The position numbers and the translations under genes were made by a program. The notes beneath the pieces are model-generated. The model worked only from the letters and a program-made list of their open reading frames with translations. It had not been told where the DNA came from and made no database searches. Below are positions 56,338-64,000 of a stretch of 64,000 bases of DNA, in pieces (position 1 is the first letter of the stretch; each line of letters starts with the position of its first letter). The stretch is from Coprinellus micaceus. Lineage: Eukaryota > Basidiomycota > Agaricomycetes > Agaricales > Psathyrellaceae. Location of the stretch: NCBI GenBank assembly GCA_951394405.1, contig OX596338.1:930001-994000 (forward strand). Reading direction: 5' to 3'.

Positions 56338-58002
56338 GACAGTGTTATACATAAAACTGTGGGAGCTGCCTGCGGGGGATTATACAAAAAACGCGTTTTT
56401 GCCTGCCGGCCCTGGGGACCAGGCAACTCCCTCGTTTTATGTATAACCCCTGCAGAAGCACGAGACCATGCCCTGCCACGCGTTCATTGGCTGGTGATCC
56501 TTCTTTCCCAATATAGTAGGGGCACATGTTTACAACGCGATCGCATGTACTATTCCTACCGTATGTCGAGCAAATCAAACAAACCAAATTACAATTTGTG
56601 GGGTCTTGAAAATACCCTCAAGTGGCCTCAAATAAAATTCATTCTATATATGTGCCTCCACCGGCGTGTGTAAGTCTACCCTCCGCCTGTCACATCGAGG
56701 CCCTTGGGCCGAGCGCGTGATGAGCGGCGGCAAGGAACCCGGGGGCCCCACATATGTGACCGACGGTCTCACATCGGGGGCCGTCGCGAATGAAGATAAA
56801 CAAACATCACGTGATGTAGTTGAACTTCCCTATTTAGGATGCAAGCGCTAAACGAACATACCTCACGTGCTATGATCTTGCCCTGAGGCGTCGGAACTTG
56901 AATGTGGGACACCAGGCAAAAACGCGTTTTTTATATAACCCCGCGCAGGCAGCTGCCAGGACCCCCCTATATGCCTACCTAACCCCGATCTTCATGCGAC
57001 GAAAATGGGCCGAAAAAACGGCTCAGCCCCGAGACTTATGTGACGAATTTTGCCGAATGTGCGACCCCCCTCCGATATATATGTGACGTTTTTGGGTCCG
57101 TCGCTAGCGACCTCTGATCTTTATGCGCCGAAAACAGGAGCGCGGGTCGACCAATTTTGCAGGGCGGCTGCAAGCTTAGATCTCAACCGTGGCAGCGAGA
57201 TGGGCTGCTTTGGGCTTCAATAATGCCTGGCCCTGTGGCGGGTTTCTCCAAGAGGATGAAACGTGATTCAGTGAGTATACGAATGGGTGAATCGCATCGA
57301 GAGTCTCGGGGTGGCCTCTTACGCCTACGTTCGCAAGTTTGCTCCTTTCGCTGGAGACTCAGTTTTCAGCTCCCTCTCGTGCCAGAAACTCTCAACCTCA
57401 ACGTTCGTTCAAGTCCCCCGAACCCATCTCCTTTTCTCCTTCGGTTCTTTTCCTATCCGCCACGGCCAGTCAATCTCGGTGGATGGCTCCGACTTCAACC
57501 TCGTCACCCTCTGCCCGAGCTCAACTGCCCTCTTTGCCTCGCTTAGTGGCCGAGGAGTAATCCTGTCCATATGTGTCAGGAACCTGCGGGCTCTTATAGC
57601 AGGCGAGCCCCTCACCCCAGCAGTCCCGATCGTTGAGGAGGAGGCCGATGGGTCTGAGTCTGAGCGCAACGACTAGTTTTTCCTTTCCTCTTCTATCTAC
57701 GAATCTCGTTCTTCGCTTTGTCTTTGTGTATTCACTTGTAGGAAGCTCCAGTCATGCTATTTGACTTCTTAGAGGCTTTATTCTGCCGCTATTCCCCTTC
57801 ATGCGACGAAAACAGTTCCCATAGAGGTCCAATCGACGATGCGACGAAAAGTGCGTGGAACGCAGAGGTCCCGATATTTATGCGACGAATTTTCCAAAAG
57901 CGGTGTTGACGAATTTTGACGAATTGGGCGTTTTAAGATCGGAGTTAGCTCTGCATATAGGGGGGTCCTCAGCTGCCACGGTTTTATGTATAACAATGAC
58001 AG
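56338..58002. mobile_element. Nested inverted-repeat transposon insertion in F-box gene 4
   Basis: About 1.65 kb bounded by GTTATACATAAAAC (56344-56357) and its reverse complement (57981-57994), with GACAG next to each end (56338-56342, 57998-58002) as a possible target duplication. Inside is a further inverted copy of the end at 56435-56448, making a 105-bp palindromic unit (56344-56448). A second pair of arms, AGGACCCCCCTATATGC (56958-56974) and its complement (57953-57969), is followed inward by many GCGACGAAAA / TGACGAATTTT subterminal words (56990-57135, 57800-57925). Sequence next to AACGCGTTTTT is also repeated in inverse orientation at 56390 and 56925. No transposase was found. Superfamily uncertain. 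Confidence 0.75.
57228..57676 (+). other. ORF carried inside the transposon
   Basis: Between the two arms of the inner element a frame runs to a stop at 57676 (…SISVDGSDFNLVTLCPSS, GRGVILSICVRNLRALIAG, ending EEEADGSESERND). A GTGAGT donor at about 57271 after MKRDS could splice an upstream ATG (57222) into it. I do not recognise the protein. It may be a captured host gene piece or a remnant of a transposon gene. Confidence 0.35.
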
Positions 58003-59341
58003 AGCCCCCTCGCTTGAGAAGCTGAAGGGTTTTAAGCTGAGGGTAAAGGGCACTGAAGCAGGATCGTTCCTTCGGGAGGTTCATGGCGATGGGATCAAAC
58101 TTGACGTTGTAGAATGTTAGGTTGGTCAATAGTGGGAGGGGTACGGAGAGGATTTCGGAGAGTGCGTCGTCGTCCATCCGGATAATGTTCGATATCTCCA
58201 AGCTCTCTATGCTAGGATGCTGGTTGAGGAAGGGCTTCAGCCACTGCTTGACTTGGAAAGTCGTGAAATGTTCTTCGTCGTAATCATCTTCTTGGATCTT
58301 CAAGTCGAGACGAAGCACGAACTGCTTGAGTTTAGGGATCCGGAGAAGCGGGAGGATTTGGACGCTGTTAAGCTCGGCCGAGAGGAGGCGCAGAATTCGA
58401 GTTTTTGGGAGGGTGACCGGCTTCGCCCGAAGCTCGGCGTAGGTGGCCTCGTCCAAGAACCCAATTGAAGAACCCATGTGGGATATTGTTAACCGTTCGA
58501 GATTGGTTGCATGGTGCAAGATGGTGAGGTGGTGGGTGACCTCCCAATCGCAACCGATGACTAGGGATGTGAGGTTGTTGATGAAGTTGGGAGGAATTCC
58601 GATAGGAGTGTTGGGCACAGCGGGCTCGAGGCCCGAGCTGAAGGGAAGCCAGAGGGAGAAGGACGAGACGGGCGGGAGATGGCTGAAATTCGGCGGTTGC
58701 TCTGGTCTCCAACTATAATCGCGACGTCCAAGCGAAAGGGACAGATGGCGAACGCCATCCCATGGGCGAGGTCTGGTTGAAGGCGCTTGGGAGGCGAGCG
58801 CTGCGGTCAGGTTTATGAAGCAGCTCGTGTCCTCAAAATCCAAGACAAGAGTTTCGAAGGACGGTCCTTCGGTCAGGAGTTTAGCCAATACTTCCGCCCC
58901 CTTCCAACATTGCTCCTCTTCGCCTTCATGGTCATGGTGGTGCCAATTGAGCAGCGGCTCAACAACTAAGGTCCTCCCAAGAACGCCGGATCGGTTGAGC
59001 CAATCCGCCACCTTGTCGAGGGAGAGGCCATTTATTGGATAGTCGATCTCGACACCACCCCACAGTTCGTGCGTCAACCGGGCAGTGTCTCTCCAGGTTT
59101 TGGATACTGAACATAGGTCTAGTAGGTTCCTCCTCGCCTCCTCGCCGTACTCCCCGGTTTGAGAGAGTGCGAAGATGTTCCCCAGGATCTCGAGAGGCAT
59201 CTGGGACAAGGTAGGAGGGCCTTCTCGACGTTGACATCCACCTGCTTCCACTTCTCGGGGCATGGCCACTTGCCCCTCGAGTTCGATGCGCGAGGTATCC
59301 GCCAACTGTGGGAAGTTACTCATGCGATTAGGTGGGTCCAT
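57878..59341 (-). CDS. F-box/LRR-like protein 4, 3' end replaced by transposon sequence
   Basis: Single exon from ATG 59341. F-box: PPTLSQMPLEILGNIFALSQT, CSVSKTWRDTARLTHELWGG. Leucine-rich strands and segments alignable with proteins 5 and 6 follow: DWLNRSGVLGRTLVV (compare RWVGRSGSLPKSLHF, SWLGRSGNLPKALHI), FINNLTSLVIGCDWEVTHHL, LPLLTNLTFYNVKFD. At LKTLQLLKRGGSVI the frame enters the inverted end of the transposon and continues for about 36 residues of transposon-coded tail (VIHKTVAAEDPPI...) to a stop at 57878. The true end lies beyond the insertion at 56.1-56.3 kb. The truncated protein keeps the F-box and most repeats, so it may still be made. Confidence 0.75.
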   Translation of the reverse strand: MDPPNRMSNFPQLADTSRIELEGQVAMPREVEAGGCQRREGPPTLSQMPLEILGNIFALSQTGEYGEEARRNLLDLCSVSKTWRDTARLTHELWGGVEIDYPINGLSLDKVADWLNRSGVLGRTLVVEPLLNWHHHDHEGEEEQCWKGAEVLAKLLTEGPSFETLVLDFEDTSCFINLTAALASQAPSTRPRPWDGVRHLSLSLGRRDYSWRPEQPPNFSHLPPVSSFSLWLPFSSGLEPAVPNTPIGIPPNFINNLTSLVIGCDWEVTHHLTILHHATNLERLTISHMGSSIGFLDEATYAELRAKPVTLPKTRILRLLSAELNSVQILPLLRIPKLKQFVLRLDLKIQEDDYDEEHFTTFQVKQWLKPFLNQHPSIESLEISNIIRMDDDALSEILSVPLPLLTNLTFYNVKFDPIAMNLPKERSCFSALYPQLKTLQLLKRGGSVIVIHKTVAAEDPPICRANSDLKTPNSSKFVNTAFGKFVA

Positions 59342-59578
59342 GATACTGGTCGTGGGTTTGGGGCGATGGATTGTAGGCGTAGGCGGCTAATTCAAAGATG
59401 GTCGTACGAGTATGGGAGAGGTGGGTGCATACCCAGCGCCACTGCATGCCAGTGGACCTCAGTCTTGGGGTGGCTATTGATGGCCTCTAAAACTCCCCGG
59501 TCACGGACCGCCGTATCCTAGGTATTGCAAAGATCGAGTATGTACTATGTCATTTTCTGGGATACAGTGGAATGAGAT

Positions 59579-61318
59579 CTAAGAGGGGTCCCGGTCAAGG
59601 TGTAAATGATATTTTAGCCCCACCTCCACGTTCACACCTTTCTCCACCAGAGGGGATGTCACTTTCCAGCTGTACTGGTAGTTACTCTCAGTTTTTACGT
59701 TGGCGGTAGGCTGGAGAAATGTGAGCTTCAGGTTCTTGATACAGGCGTGCATTGGCTGAGTTGCGACTGGTTGGGGTGCACTGGACGATGGGCGAACTGG
59801 GGCTCCGAGGAAGCTAAAAACTTGGTCGATATCGAAATCAGGCTCCACTTGAAGTAGTTCCAGTGTCTCTAGCTTCGTAAGAAGCAGTCCACCATTTGTT
59901 GAAGTTTCGTCTGCGAACAGGGATTTCGCGTCGAAAGTCACGCGGTCAAAAGTGAGGCTCGTGAGAGCGGGGAAGGGAGCAAACATCGATCGGAGGGACC
60001 CGTTGATAGGGAAGCTGTCCCCTGAATCCGAGATGCGAATGACTTTTACTTTCGTGTGTCTGTGAGCGAAGGGGAGCCAGTAATCATCGATGTGCCGCTG
60101 CTCCAGGAAATCGAAGGGAATGGCGTAATCAAACCGGCTGAAATCGATATCGAGTCGGTGTAAATTTGGAACACGGAGCAGCGGAAGGATCGACAACGAA
60201 TAGACATCCGCATATTCGAGGCGGAGCTTGTGGACCCTCGGTAGGAGGACCCCATCGTGGATAATGTCTTGTGAGATGGGATTCCAGGGCGGGTCCTCCA
60301 GAGGATGTGCCTGGAAGTGTATCGTCAACTCCTCCAAGGACCTGCATTGACCCAGGATAGAAAGGAGATGATTGGCTGTCCAGTCGATGCAGATGAAGAG
60401 ACGAGTGAGGCGGTTGATGAACTGGGGCGATAGGCCAAGCGGAGATCGCTCGCACTCGACTCTGCTCCCAAACGTGTCGAACATTTCCGGGAGCCAAAGC
60501 TCAAATGACGTGACAGGAGGAAGATCTGGAAAATGAGGCAGGTATTCCCCCCAACCCTCGCTGATCGAGATGGTCAATGAGTCGAGGCCATCCCATGGCC
60601 GATGTATGGGTCCGCGGGATGTGAGCCGCTGGGCATGGAGTTCTTCGAAAAGACGCTCGCAACATTCCGCCAAAGTCATATTGAACGTAAGGGTGTGAAT
60701 GGCTGGGCCGCAAGTGAGTATTTTGGCCAGATTTTGGGCGCATTTTCGACAGCTTTCGGACGGGTCGGGTTCGTCACGGTGGTGGTGCCAGGCGCTGAAA
60801 TGAAGGGACTTGGGGAGCGACCCAGACCGACCGACCCAACGAGACAGATTTTGCAGGGATGGTTCGCCGCCTTTATCCCAGAACCTGAGGGTGCACCACA
60901 GGCTGTGACATAGAAGAGCGGCCTCTCGCCAAGCCTTGCATACCAGACAGATGTTCACCACGCTGTGGTCATCGATCCGGCCATCTTCACAGGAAACGGA
61001 GAGTGCGAATATCTCTCCAAGAACTTCGAGCGGTAGTATCCTCAGAGGAGATACGACTGCCCGATAGCGCCGCTCTTGCTCTTCCAGTTCTCGTAACTGA
61101 TGCAGCAATGCAGCCCGCTGGCCTCCGAGAACGTCGAGTTGTTGCTGGATTGCAGACCTCTCGATGGATGTAGGGGCTTCGTTGGAGTTGAGGAGTCGGG
61201 AGAACGTGGCCTCTCGCGCAGTCATTTGAGTAAAGGGCGGTTGAATAAGAGGAGCGAATGCGGGGATGGAGGTCAAGACGAAGGAATGGGATTCAGTGAA
61301 CGTTTGAACCTGCGTCAT
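59579..61318 (-). CDS. F-box/LRR-like protein 5
   Basis: Single exon, 579 residues, ATG 61318; the in-frame ATG at MTAREATFSRLLNSN is an alternative start. A coiled-coil-like segment (IQQQLDVLGGQRAALLHQLRELEEQERRY) precedes the F-box (LRILPLEVLGEIFALSVS, CLVCKAWREAALLCHSLW). Then come RWVGRSGSLPKSLHFSAWHH, CGPAIHTLTFNM, FINRLTRLFICIDWTANHLL, CRSLEELTIHF, LTSLTFDRVTFDAKSLF, LETLELLQVEP. The end is NLKLTFLQP...VNVEVGLKYHLHL. It is the intact model for gene 4. Divergent from gene 6 with only 98 bp between starts. Substrate unknown. Confidence 0.85.
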   Translation of the reverse strand: MTQVQTFTESHSFVLTSIPAFAPLIQPPFTQMTAREATFSRLLNSNEAPTSIERSAIQQQLDVLGGQRAALLHQLRELEEQERRYRAVVSPLRILPLEVLGEIFALSVSCEDGRIDDHSVVNICLVCKAWREAALLCHSLWCTLRFWDKGGEPSLQNLSRWVGRSGSLPKSLHFSAWHHHRDEPDPSESCRKCAQNLAKILTCGPAIHTLTFNMTLAECCERLFEELHAQRLTSRGPIHRPWDGLDSLTISISEGWGEYLPHFPDLPPVTSFELWLPEMFDTFGSRVECERSPLGLSPQFINRLTRLFICIDWTANHLLSILGQCRSLEELTIHFQAHPLEDPPWNPISQDIIHDGVLLPRVHKLRLEYADVYSLSILPLLRVPNLHRLDIDFSRFDYAIPFDFLEQRHIDDYWLPFAHRHTKVKVIRISDSGDSFPINGSLRSMFAPFPALTSLTFDRVTFDAKSLFADETSTNGGLLLTKLETLELLQVEPDFDIDQVFSFLGAPVRPSSSAPQPVATQPMHACIKNLKLTFLQPTANVKTESNYQYSWKVTSPLVEKGVNVEVGLKYHLHLDRDPS

Positions 61319-61416
61319 GTATATAGGGTGTGGGAAAGTAGTCGTCGGGAAATGATTACCGGTTGAATTGCCGGGAAGTGCCAGTGCGCCCTCTTCCTCC
61401 CACTCTCACTTTCTGT
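61319..61416. promoter_or_regulatory. Very short bidirectional promoter, F-box genes 5 / 6
   Basis: 98 bp between the divergent ATGs 61318 and 61417. A TATATA-like word (ATGTATATAGG, 61317-61327) lies at the gene-5 side. Confidence 0.45.
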
Positions 61417-63030
61417 ATGGACAAGGATCGCCTTTTCCACTTACTCTCCTCCAACGATGCGCCAGACTTGCTCGAGGCGACAGAGCTTCATCACATCTGC
61501 AACGAACTGTCCACCAAGATCAACGGATTGGTGGTGCAGAATCCCCAACAACCAGACCTGGATATCCAGCCACATTTCAGGGCGCTGGAAGAGCAATTGA
61601 ACGACCTCATGGCTGTGCTTTCTCCCATTCGAAGGGTCCCACTCGAACTAGTTGCTGAAATTCTCACAATCTCGCTCCCAGAAACGTCGGGCCGCGCAGG
61701 GAGGGCCGCGCTCATTGAAGCATGCCTGGTTTGCAAGGGTTGGAGAGCTGCCGCACTGTCGAAACACGTCCTTTGGGCCCACCTAGAGTTGGACCTGGGA
61801 CACTCGCCATACGACAAGGTCGTGTCATGGCTTGGGCGCTCTGGCAACCTTCCCAAGGCCCTCCACATCTCTAGTTCGGGAACACTTAGCCCAACGTACG
61901 CCGAAAATGTGGGCAAGCTGCTGACCTGCGGACCTACGCTCGACCGCTTCTACTTATCTATGCGCAGGACGTTCGAGTGGATCAATATCCTTCAGTACCT
62001 CGGGAGAACACCACCTGCCAATCGCACGTGGAATTCGCTCCGGTCCCTCGGCCTCAGGTTCAACGGTGGGGGGCAATGGAACGACCCTCCGTTTGCCCAG
62101 CTTCCCCATGCCGAGTCATTCCAGCTTTATCTACCTCCGATGGAAAATGCATTCTCTACCACGGGAAGCTGCGCGAGGACGAGGTTGAGTTTCCGGCCGG
62201 AATTCCTCCAGAACCTCACCGACTTCCGGATCCACTTCGACTGGCCCCCCGACCCCATTGTCGCGATACTAGAGCGTTGCGTTAACCTTGAGAAACTGCA
62301 CCTCGGCTTCGAAAGCATACCTCTACTCCCCTTCGAGGAATGGCCGGTGTTTCAATTCCCCAGACTAAAGATTCTACACTTCGAAGGTCTCACCTCCCTT
62401 GGGCCACTCGACCTCATACGAGCTCCCGTCCTCCAAAACCTCCACCTCGACTTCCACATCAAAACCTACTACACTTCCGAGCAGCTATACCTCGACGATT
62501 CGGAAATCAAGGAAATATGGAAGGCTTTTGTTCAACGACACGATGGCCTGACCTCCCTCTACATCCACGACGTCATATTCGATTCAGCTGCCTTCAGAGC
62601 GATGTTTTCCCTCTCCAATCCCCTCCCTCACCTCGCGCACCTTACCCTCGACCGAGTTACATGGGACGGCAAGCGCACGAGGGTCCACCATTGGCATATC
62701 CTCTTCTCAACCCGCGTGCTCCTCAGATACGTGCACATTTTCCCATGTCTGGAGAGCGTCAGTCTACTAAGATTCGACGGAGACTTCCTCGAACTGGATG
62801 CGCTCCTCGAATTTGCAGAGGAGCAGGAGAGGGCGAGAACAGAAAAGGGTGGACAGCTCACGGGTCTTCGTGACGGCAGTCCTGGTAGTATCAGGGACTT
62901 TAAGCTCACGTACCACGCAAAAGCTGGCTCTGATTCCATTGCCGTTGAGCACAGCCCTGAAATTCAGGCGAGGATAGATTCACTGAACCGCGGAGGGACA
63001 TCGGTCAGAGTTGGACCAAAGTACGAATAG
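61417..63030 (+). CDS. F-box/LRR-like protein 6
   Basis: Single exon, 537 residues from ATG 61417; the frame extends 18 codons upstream only to a TTG. An N-terminal helix (ATELHHICNELSTKINGLV), then the F-box: IRRVPLELVAEILTISLPE, ACLVCKGWRAAALSKHVLW. The conserved block SWLGRSGNLPKALHISSSG, LTDFRIHFDWPPDPIVAILE, CVNLEKLHLGF, LAHLTLDRVTWDGK, LESVSLLRFDGD and the end DFKLTYHAK...RVGPKYE align with protein 5. An inverted tandem duplicate of gene 5 is the simplest origin. Confidence 0.85.
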   Translation: MDKDRLFHLLSSNDAPDLLEATELHHICNELSTKINGLVVQNPQQPDLDIQPHFRALEEQLNDLMAVLSPIRRVPLELVAEILTISLPETSGRAGRAALIEACLVCKGWRAAALSKHVLWAHLELDLGHSPYDKVVSWLGRSGNLPKALHISSSGTLSPTYAENVGKLLTCGPTLDRFYLSMRRTFEWINILQYLGRTPPANRTWNSLRSLGLRFNGGGQWNDPPFAQLPHAESFQLYLPPMENAFSTTGSCARTRLSFRPEFLQNLTDFRIHFDWPPDPIVAILERCVNLEKLHLGFESIPLLPFEEWPVFQFPRLKILHFEGLTSLGPLDLIRAPVLQNLHLDFHIKTYYTSEQLYLDDSEIKEIWKAFVQRHDGLTSLYIHDVIFDSAAFRAMFSLSNPLPHLAHLTLDRVTWDGKRTRVHHWHILFSTRVLLRYVHIFPCLESVSLLRFDGDFLELDALLEFAEEQERARTEKGGQLTGLRDGSPGSIRDFKLTYHAKAGSDSIAVEHSPEIQARIDSLNRGGTSVRVGPKYE

Positions 63031-63208
63031 CGCAAGCAACCTTTCAAACGGCCGCCGCGCTGCCCAGGCCAACTGTCATGACGCGCTGCAAAGCACACCA
63101 GACAGCGGGTGTAGAAGCAGTGGGTGTTCTTAGTCGTGTATATAAGCAATGGTATAAATTATTGATAAAGAGCACGTATAACGGACCACCCTATGCTAGA
63201 CCTGGCTT

Positions 63209-64000
63209 TTAAGCAAGCTCTAGATACCGTTCCACTGCACCGTAAATCATTAGCGCCACGATCGACAGGCCGCAGCGCCAAAGACCCGAATACAACTCAC
63301 CTTCCCAGTTCGTCACTGCTTCATTCCAGAGCCTGACTTCATGCTCTCTCGTCCCTCCAAAGTGTTCAACAAACGCATCACCCAACACCTCCCTGGCCAC
63401 ACTCCCCGGTGCCATCATCCGAATAGTAGCCGCCTCCAAGGACACCGGAAGCATCTTCACCTTCCCACTTTTGCGGTCCTCCAGCGAGAGGCTGCCAACT
63501 GGGGGCCCAGGGAGGCTTAACTTCTTCTCGATACCCCGGATTCCGAGGAGGATAATGGCACTTAGGGCGAAATAAGGATTCATATCTGCACCGGGTATCC
63601 GCACCTCGAAGCGTGTGGCGGAAGGCGGACAGGAAGGAGGGGAGATGATACGGATGGACGCGGCGCGTGAATCGTAGCCATAAGTAACGGCATTAGGCGC
63701 CCAGAAAGCTTCACCTCCAACGAGACGCTTGTAGCCGTTGATTGTAGGTACGAGCATTGGGACGACTGCACAAGGCGTCGTTTTGCGTAAGATCAGGTTG
63801 CACGAACGAAAGATCTGGGGAAAGATGCGTACCGTCGGCAATTCCATCGAGGATTCCGGCCAGGAACCATTCGGCTTCTTGGCTGATAAACTTCGTATCG
63901 TCATACGCTGCGCCTTTCCTTCCTCCATTTGCCACCTCCTCTTCTGACACTGCGAAGATGTTCTTCCCATCGTCATTTCTCAGCGAGATATGGCAATGAC
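63209..64000 (-). CDS. Glutamine synthetase-type enzyme, C-terminal part (5' partial)
   Basis: Only the 3' end is in the window. Frame from the edge: HISLRNDDGKNIFAVSEEEV, QEAEWFLAGILDGIAD, intron (about 63831-63768), then VPMLVPTINGYKRLVGGEAF, the catalytic Arg motif YDSRAASIRI, TRFEVRIPGADMNPYFALSA and the end MIYGAVERYLELA. HxSL, the N-G-Y-K-R-L segment, S-R-x-A-S-I-R and R-x-P-G-x-D-x-N-P-Y are glutamine synthetase C-domain signatures. This form (GlnA-like/FluG-like) may ligate ammonia or an amine to glutamate; the exact substrate cannot be told without the N-terminus. A loop near SLSLEDRKSGKVKMLP is typical of the fungal paralogues. Stop at 63209. Confidence 0.88.

Noticed and set aside
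1..64000. tRNA, rRNA and CRISPR arrays
   Set aside because: No cloverleaf-like A/B box pairs, rRNA-like sequence or regularly spaced direct repeats were noticed; a tRNAscan-SE run would settle the tRNA question.

Overview
The window is nuclear DNA of a filamentous basidiomycete, most likely an Agaricomycete. Genes are dense and cut by many short GT-AG introns (about 50-60 nt). There are three genes of the DUF6535/HEAT-repeat type, a run of six F-box/LRR-like genes, and ordinary fungal housekeeping genes (PAM17, HAS1, glutaredoxin-like, ZCCHC8-like, glutamine synthetase-like). I saw no tRNA, rRNA or CRISPR array. The species cannot be named from this sequence.

Layout. 0-2.2 kb: 3' part of a DUF6535/HEAT gene (copy A, +), followed by a broken piece of a GH5 gene. 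3.0-4.7 kb: ZCCHC8-like and glutaredoxin-like genes on the minus strand whose reading frames overlap. 4.8-10.0 kb: one eleven-exon frame joining a CCCH zinc finger, a long disordered region, ankyrin-like repeats and a Clp/torsin-type AAA ATPase. 10.4-12.2 kb: single-pass membrane SH3 protein. 12.9-27.8 kb: PAM17 (-), a SNF2-family ATPase (+), a 561-bp hAT-like non-autonomous transposon, and DUF6535/HEAT copy B (-). 27.9-30.2 kb: gene-poor, with a diverged direct repeat. 30.3-41.4 kb: the same PAM17-SNF2-HEAT order again, but PAM17 and SNF2 are pseudogenes while HEAT copy C is intact. 42.5-45.5 kb: GH5 fragment and an intact GH5 gene. 46.1-47.7 kb: arrestin-like gene. 48.7-50.5 kb: HAS1 RNA helicase. 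50.7-63.0 kb: six F-box genes, one of them split by a nested inverted-repeat transposon at 56.3-58.0 kb. 63.2-64.0 kb: 3' end of a glutamine synthetase-type gene running off the edge.

How it fits together. The main theme is local duplication and decay: a roughly 11-14 kb block was duplicated in tandem, one PAM17-SNF2 pair died, and both membrane HEAT genes survived. GH5 fragments lie next to two of the three HEAT genes. The HEAT and F-box families are fast-evolving lineage-specific families, and the housekeeping genes are interspersed. Exon limits were worked out by hand from splice motifs and frame continuity. Where I give exact exon phases (the 11-exon AAA gene, PAM17, the glutaredoxin-like gene, F-box 1 and F-box 3) the frame closes exactly; elsewhere limits are approximate.
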